A stretch of 18,461 nucleotides of DNA from Fibrobacteraceae bacterium (GTDB taxonomy: Bacteria; Fibrobacterota; Fibrobacteria; Fibrobacterales; Fibrobacteraceae). Both the position numbers and the translations under genes were made by a program. Under the pieces are notes generated by a model that had not been told where the DNA came from, made no database searches, and worked only from the letters and a program-made list of their open reading frames with translations. The DNA lies in NCBI GenBank assembly GCA_023231365.1, contig JALNVO010000023.1, positions 1 to 18,461 on the forward strand, in the 5' to 3' direction. Every line of letters begins with the position of its first letter. The stretch's first letter is position 1. Of this stretch, positions 14,693 through 18,461 are shown piece by piece.

Positions 14693-16084
14693 ATGACAAA
14701 GAAGAATGAAACAGAGTTTATATGCTCCAATTGTGGAAATGTAACAGCCAAATGGGCAGGTAAATGTCCCAACTGTGGAGCATGGAGTTCTCTTGTGGAA
14801 CGCGCCGTCGAAAACAAGGAAGTCCACCGCGGACTTGGCGGAGAAAGGAATTTACAGGGAATCCCGCACAAGCTCTCCGAAATTGAAGCAGAAGGCACAA
14901 AGCGGCTTAGCACGGCTAACCCGGAATTTGACAGAACTCTCGGCGGAGGTCTCGCACCGGGTTCACTCGTCCTTATCGGAGGCGACCCGGGCATCGGAAA
15001 ATCGACACTGGTTCTCCAGACCCTTGCCACTATGTCTACGGCAGGAATCAAAGCACTCTATGTAAGCGGTGAGGAAAGTGCCGTACAAGTCAAGCTCCGG
15101 AGCGAACGGCTAGGCGTTTCAGAAAGCGACCTACTTCTCCTCTGCGAAACGAACTTGGAAAGGATCCTTGAAAAAGCAAAAGCGGTCAAACCGGAAATTC
15201 TTGTCATCGATTCTATCCAGACCGTGTACAAGACAGATTTGCCCGGCACGCCGGGAAGCGTTTCACAGCTTAGGGAATGTACACTTTCACTCATGATTTT
15301 TGCCAAGAACACGGGCTGCATCACACTTCTCATCGGACACGTCACCAAGGACGGACAAATTGCAGGTCCGCGGATCTTGGAACACATGGTCGATACGGTC
15401 GCCTATTTTGAAGGAGACCGCAACAACCAATACCGCATCCTGCGGACAATCAAAAACCGCTTCGGCGCCACAGACGAAATCGGCGTTTTTGAGATGACAT
15501 CCTGCGGGCTCACCTCAGTAAAAAATCCGAGCAAAATATTCCTCGATGAATCAAATGAGAACCTACCGGGCAGCGTCGTTAGCTGCACAATTGAAGGTTC
15601 GAGAGCGATCCTATTCGAAACTCAAGCTCTGGTTAACCACACGAATTATGCTGTAGCCCAAAGAGTCGCTGCCGGAATCGACCCAAAACGGCTCACCATA
15701 TTCTTGGCGCTCCTCGACAAATTCGGAGGTATTCCCATCGGCAATTCGGACGTTTTCGCAAGCATAGCTGGCGGGCTCAAGATAAACGATACAGGCACGG
15801 ATTTAGCGATTGCACTTGCCATTGTCGGAAACCATTTGGGCATATCACTTCCGCCGCGCACTATCGTCATCGGAGAACTCGGGCTTTCTGGAGAAATCCG
15901 CCCGGTCAACCAGACGGATCTCCGGGTCAAAGAAGCAGAACGCCTCGGCTTCGAGCATATCATTTTGCCTATGGCAGCAAAAGTCAACGAAAAAACAAAA
16001 ATTGACATTAAACGCTTCAAACGTTTGGAAGACGCGATTCAATTTTTGCAAAACGAAGGGATAAAAAGAGAAGTCAAGAGATAG
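14693..16084 (+). CDS. radA: DNA repair protein RadA
   Basis: RadA (Sms) is a RecA-like, DnaB-like hexameric helicase that helps branch migration during recombination. The 463-residue length is normal. Domains in order: a zinc finger with Cys11, Cys14, Cys25 and Cys28; a RecA-type ATPase with Walker A GDPGIGKST (97-105) and VIDSIQ; the RadA-specific KNRFG motif (TIKNRFGATDEIG); and a Lon-like C-terminal domain with GELGLSGEIRPV. The ATG at 14693 is the only sensible start, because the zinc finger begins eight residues later. No Shine-Dalgarno site can be seen, and the T tract of the previous gene's terminator ends 7 nt upstream, so its promoter is unclear. The 3' side has no gene for about 920 bp. 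Confidence 0.95.
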   Translation: MTKKNETEFICSNCGNVTAKWAGKCPNCGAWSSLVERAVENKEVHRGLGGERNLQGIPHKLSEIEAEGTKRLSTANPEFDRTLGGGLAPGSLVLIGGDPGIGKSTLVLQTLATMSTAGIKALYVSGEESAVQVKLRSERLGVSESDLLLLCETNLERILEKAKAVKPEILVIDSIQTVYKTDLPGTPGSVSQLRECTLSLMIFAKNTGCITLLIGHVTKDGQIAGPRILEHMVDTVAYFEGDRNNQYRILRTIKNRFGATDEIGVFEMTSCGLTSVKNPSKIFLDESNENLPGSVVSCTIEGSRAILFETQALVNHTNYAVAQRVAAGIDPKRLTIFLALLDKFGGIPIGNSDVFASIAGGLKINDTGTDLAIALAIVGNHLGISLPPRTIVIGELGLSGEIRPVNQTDLRVKEAERLGFEHIILPMAAKVNEKTKIDIKRFKRLEDAIQFLQNEGIKREVKR

Positions 16085-16301
16085 GTAAAAAGGAAAAATT
16101 AAGGAAGCGCTCTTTATCAAAAACGGAACATAAATATCAGAAAAGCATACCCCGTCCCAGAGAATCGGGACCGAGTAGTTTTCAACCAATCATCTTTGAT
16201 TTATGGTCAAATTTTTTACAGACAATAGAAGCGCTTTTTTGGTGCACTCGGACCACACCGCGTGCGGGCTCATGTAAAAGAGAAAAGCCCTCTTCATGAA
16301 A

Positions 16302-16434
16302 GCGTCATTCCGGGCTTGACCCGGAATCTTAACCGTATCATTCAATGCTTTGTTCCGCTTGCTCTTCCTGCATCTTAAGTTTTTGTTCAACAATAGCTGC
16401 AAGACCCCGGATCTATCGTCCGGGGTGACGCTGA
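16302..16434. repeat. REPIN/MITE-like element, copy 1 (133 bp)
   Basis: The element starts GCGTCATTCCGGG and ends CCGGGGTGACGC plus TGA, so its ends form imperfect inverted repeats (GCGTCAxxCCGG). Each end is itself a hairpin: ATTCCGGG (16307-16314) with CCCGGAAT (16320-16327), loop CTTGA; and ACCCCGGA (16404-16411) with TCCGGGGT (16419-16426), loop of 7. Two REP-like hairpins in opposite orientation around an AT-richer middle is the layout of a REPIN or a small MITE. The second copy lies 418 bp downstream with two differences. The GTCATTCCGGG-type text is one I know from intergenic repeats in several bacterial groups. No transposase or RAYT gene is in the window. Confidence 0.8.
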
Positions 16435-16634
16435 GAGCCGAGTCTTCGCATAAATGCCGTCATCGGCCATGATTCGTCTCCGACCTGTCCAGCACATTGC
16501 GACCCTTGACCCGTAATCGATCGCCCACCTCTTCACGTCATTATGATCGTCAGCGACATTGCAGGTATCTTTAGCGTCATTCAAGATGACCAGCTACACT
16601 CAGCCAAGCTTTTTCGTGCAGGCTCGAAACGCTA

Positions 16635-16728
16635 GGCATCCGTTACGCGTCATTCAAGATGACTAGTTCGGCTCGGTCATACGGCTCTGTGCAAGCACAG
16701 CCTGCATGGCACTCGTTACGCGTCATTC
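16635..16728. repeat. Short direct and inverted repeats between the two elements
   Basis: GGCATCCGTTACGCGTCATTC-like text at 16635-16655 recurs at 16708-16728 with two changes, the second copy running into the left end of element copy 2. GTCATTCAAGATGAC, a 5-bp stem with a TCAAG loop, occurs at 16576-16590 and again at 16649-16663. CTGTGC-AA-GCACAG (16687-16700) is another small palindrome. These look like pieces of related repeat families rather than independent signals. Confidence 0.65.
16661..16681. repeat. 21-bp direct repeat, copy at 16661 (partner at 16915-16935)
   Basis: GACTAGTTCGGCTCGGTCAT plus A at 16661-16681 recurs at 16915-16935 with one change (T to C). The offset of 254 bp differs from the 418 bp of the main elements, so this belongs to a separate duplication within the mosaic. 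Confidence 0.7.
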
Positions 16729-16852
16729 CGGGCTTGACCCGGAATCTTAATCGTATCGTTCAATGCTTTGTTCCGCTTGCTCTTCCTGCATCTTAAGTTT
16801 TTGTTCAACAATAGCTGCAAGACCCCGGATCTATCGTCCGGGGTGACGCTGA
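16720..16852. repeat. REPIN/MITE-like element, copy 2 (133 bp)
   Basis: Same orientation and length as copy 1, identical at 131 of 133 positions; the differences are C/T and A/G in the stretch after the left hairpin (AATCGTATCGTT against AACCGTATCATT). Both terminal hairpins are unchanged. Left flanks of the two copies are unrelated. Right flanks show diverged homology in the same 418-bp register for about 30 bp (CTTCGC[A/T]TAAATGC at 16444 and 16862), so the element may sit inside an older, decayed duplication. Confidence 0.8.
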
Positions 16853-16950
16853 AAGAAACGCCTTCGCTTAAATGCGCTCATTGCCCCGTTGCCACATTGC
16901 TGGTCATTGTAGAAGACTAGTTCGGCTCGGCCATAGTTTTGAATGCATAC

Positions 16951-16980
16951 AAAAAGCCCCGGTTTCAACACCGGAGCCTT
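16951..16980 (-). terminator. Intrinsic terminator of the ispG-serA unit
   Basis: Read on the minus strand, GCTCCGGT (16977-16970) pairs with ACCGGGGC (16963-16956) around a 6-nt loop with one U-G wobble, followed by TTTTT (16955-16951). It lies 23 nt beyond the serA stop codon at 17004, the right place and orientation to end ispG-serA transcription. The pairing and the U tract are clear. Confidence 0.88.
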
Positions 16981-17003
16981 TATTTCTCTATAAATATTTC
17001 CTA

Positions 17004-18173
17004 TTAGAAATGGATTATACGGACTTTGATTACCTTCGGAAGCTTCGAAAGCAGGTCAATGATGGAATTATCTACAGACTTTTCCACATCAATCAAATTA
17101 TAGCCGATCTTGCCATTGCTCTTGTTGCTGAAACTTGAGATATTGATGCCGGCAGTACCGAACACCTTGGTAATCTCAGCAATCATATTGGGCACGTCTT
17201 CGTTGATAACGACAACTCGGCTCTTCACTTCTGCATGCGGATAGCCTTCAAGAGCCGGGAAGTTCACGGAATTGCGAACAACGCCAAATTCAAGGTAATC
17301 CTTGAGTTCTTCAGCGGCCATCACTGCACAGTTGTCTTCCGCTTCTTCAGTGCTTGCACCGAGATGCGGAAGGCAGAGGATCTTGTCATTCTGGATGCTC
17401 TTCACATCCGGGAAGTCGGTGAGGTACCCCGTGAGCTTGCCGCTTTCGAGCATTGAATACACACAATCCATATTCACGATACCACCGCGGGCAAAGTTCA
17501 TAATGTAGGAACCCTTGAACAGAGCCAAATTCTTTTCATTGAGGAGATTTTCCGTAACTCCCTTGATGAACGGAACATGCACGGTGAGGAAATCAGCCTT
17601 GGCAATCACTTCGTCAATGGTCTTGACTACAGTGACGACATTGGAGAGCTTGTGCATATTGGCAACGCTCGGATACGGCTCGTAAGCGATCACGCTCATA
17701 TTCTTCCAACGGGCATAGTTCGCAACGAGTACGCCGATCTTTCCAAGACCAATTACGCCTAGAGTCTTGCCGGCGAGTTCCGAGCCGGAAAACTTGCTCT
17801 TGCCCTTTTCAACAGTTTTGTCAAGAGCGGGATCCGTCAAGTCCAGAGCTTTGACCCAAGCAGCCGCTTTATCAATGTGGCGAACAGCCATACCGAGCAC
17901 AGTCGTTACAAGTTCTGCGACAGCATTGGCATTTGCACCCGGGGTGTTGAAAACGCATACGCCCTTTGCGCTAGCCTTGTCAATCGTAATGTTATTCACG
18001 CCAGCACCCGCACGGGCAACAGCCAAGAGCCCTCCAAAAGAATCCGTGTCTACCGGAGCACTGCGGACGAGGATCGCATCCGGAGATTCGACAGAGTCGG
18101 ACACTTGATAATTCTTACCGAAAAGGCCGAGGCCTTTCTCTGAAATCTTGTTGAGAGTCTTGATTTTACACAT
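17004..18173 (-). CDS. serA: D-3-phosphoglycerate dehydrogenase
   Basis: SerA oxidises 3-phosphoglycerate with NAD+, the first step of serine synthesis. The 389-residue product has the D-2-hydroxyacid dehydrogenase layout: ARAGAGVNNI near residue 63, NAD-binding GVIGLGKIG in mid-protein, NFARGGIVN with the catalytic Arg, and CLPHLGASTEEAE with the catalytic His. A C-terminal ACT domain (VVVINEDVPNMIAEITKVF onward) normally senses serine. Where many family members have DVFxxEP, this one has TDFPDVK, a variant I associate with a Firmicutes/Bacteroidota-type subgroup. The ATG at 18173 has AAAGGA 6 nt upstream; an in-frame ATG at 18197 has none. It begins 30 nt after ispG and ends before a strong terminator, probably the last gene of that operon. 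Confidence 0.93.
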   Translation of the reverse strand: MCKIKTLNKISEKGLGLFGKNYQVSDSVESPDAILVRSAPVDTDSFGGLLAVARAGAGVNNITIDKASAKGVCVFNTPGANANAVAELVTTVLGMAVRHIDKAAAWVKALDLTDPALDKTVEKGKSKFSGSELAGKTLGVIGLGKIGVLVANYARWKNMSVIAYEPYPSVANMHKLSNVVTVVKTIDEVIAKADFLTVHVPFIKGVTENLLNEKNLALFKGSYIMNFARGGIVNMDCVYSMLESGKLTGYLTDFPDVKSIQNDKILCLPHLGASTEEAEDNCAVMAAEELKDYLEFGVVRNSVNFPALEGYPHAEVKSRVVVINEDVPNMIAEITKVFGTAGINISSFSNKSNGKIGYNLIDVEKSVDNSIIDLLSKLPKVIKVRIIHF

Positions 18174-18203
18174 TGAGAGTCCTTTGTGAAGGTTCATTAA
18201 GCA

Positions 18204-18461
18204 TTAAACTTTTTCTTCGATGTATCGACCGCGGGACTTGATGAGTTCCACGAGTTCGTCCAAAGCTTCTCTTTCAGGCACATTTTTCTTGACGCAATTT
18301 TTTCCTTCAAAGAGATTAATGAGGCCTCGTCCGCCACCGACGTAACCGAAATCCGCATCGGCCATTTCGCCTACGCCATTCACAATGCAGCCCATTACTG
18401 CGATGGAAATGTTCTGCAAATGACCGAGACGAGCCTGAATTTGTCCGAGCACGGTGCGGAT
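18204..18461 (-). CDS. ispG: 4-hydroxy-3-methylbut-2-enyl diphosphate synthase, C-terminal part, cut by window edge
   Basis: IspG (GcpE) is the [4Fe-4S] enzyme that turns methylerythritol cyclodiphosphate into HMBPP in the MEP isoprenoid pathway. Only the last 85 codons are visible. They include ISIAVMGCIVNGVGEMADAD, the family block holding the third cluster cysteine and the glutamate ligand (Cys305 and Glu312 in E. coli), then FGYVGGGRGLINLFEGK and a typical charged C-terminus. The start and the CxxC half of the cluster site lie beyond the right edge. Spacing to serA (30 nt) on the same strand suggests co-transcription. It implies that the organism uses the MEP rather than the mevalonate route. 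Confidence 0.92.
   Translation of the reverse strand: MRTVLGQIQARLGHLQNISIAVMGCIVNGVGEMADADFGYVGGGRGLINLFEGKNCVKKNVPEREALDELVELIKSRGRYIEEKV

Larger units (their letters stand above)
16085..17003. other. Gene-free region rich in REP-like repeats
   Basis: About 920 bp without a convincing gene on either strand: the longest frames (16190-16402 and 16387-16584, both minus) are under 75 codons, cross repeat elements and look like no protein family. The first 200 bp after radA hold a weak hairpin (GTCCC 16154-16158 with GGGAC 16167-16171) and no clear terminator. From 16302 on the stretch consists of two near-identical 133-bp elements, degenerate fragments of the same kind and short direct repeats, ending in the serA terminator. 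No tRNA, rRNA or CRISPR pattern is present. Confidence 0.8.

Noticed and set aside
16154..16171. Intrinsic terminator for radA
   Set aside because: The stem is only 5 bp with an 8-nt loop and no proper T tract follows, so I keep it as a weak hairpin only.
16190..16584. Two small minus-strand open frames in the repeat region
   Set aside because: They run through repeat elements, have no ribosome site and resemble no protein.
16302..16852. CRISPR array
   Set aside because: Only two copies of a 133-bp unit with a 285-bp gap and no cas genes; unit length and spacing do not fit CRISPR.

Overview
The window looks like chromosomal housekeeping DNA from a Gram-negative bacterium of moderate G+C content, most likely in the Fibrobacterota/Bacteroidota/Chlorobiota superphylum. 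A Fibrobacter-like organism is my best guess, but this is inference. The pointers are a Rho factor with a long asparagine-rich N-terminal insertion, exported and lipid-anchored proteins that imply an outer envelope, a folK-deoxynucleoside kinase-panC cluster, and a compact gene layout with many 3-11 bp overlaps. I see no phage, plasmid, transposase, rRNA, tRNA or CRISPR genes.

Layout. Positions 1-1460 (minus): folK, a deoxynucleoside kinase and panC (cut by the left edge), a coupled cofactor/nucleotide operon. Positions 1461-1645: an AT-rich divergent control region. Positions 1646-5873 (plus): rho, proC and a sigma-54-type activator with a worn receiver domain. Positions 5867-9246 (minus): an exported beta-rich protein of unknown function, a FecCD/BtuC-type permease, its ATPase and a TraB/GumN-family lipoprotein, all overlapping or nearly so. 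Positions 9295-10877 (plus): carboxynorspermidine decarboxylase (nspC) overlapping tsaE. Positions 10849-13090 (minus): a geranylgeranyl-reductase-family flavoprotein, a SufE-like protein and a single-pass membrane protein. Positions 13207-14628 (plus): a secreted pentapeptide-repeat protein, followed by a strong intrinsic terminator. Positions 14693-16084 (plus): radA. Positions 16085-17003: about 920 bp without a gene, holding two nearly identical 133-bp REPIN/MITE-like elements among degenerate repeat fragments. Positions 17004-18461 (minus): ispG (cut by the right edge) and serA, ending in an intrinsic terminator.

How the genes work together. Most are core metabolism: pantothenate, folate, proline, serine, isoprenoid, polyamine, Fe-S and tRNA t6A synthesis, plus DNA repair. 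Four places carry something less routine: the disordered, prion-like Rho insertion; the ABC import operon with no recognisable binding protein but with an exported unknown and a TraB lipoprotein; the secreted pentapeptide solenoid with a polybasic tail; and the paired repeat elements between radA and serA. I found no clear multi-gene defence or otherwise undescribed system. The import operon and the repeat elements come closest.
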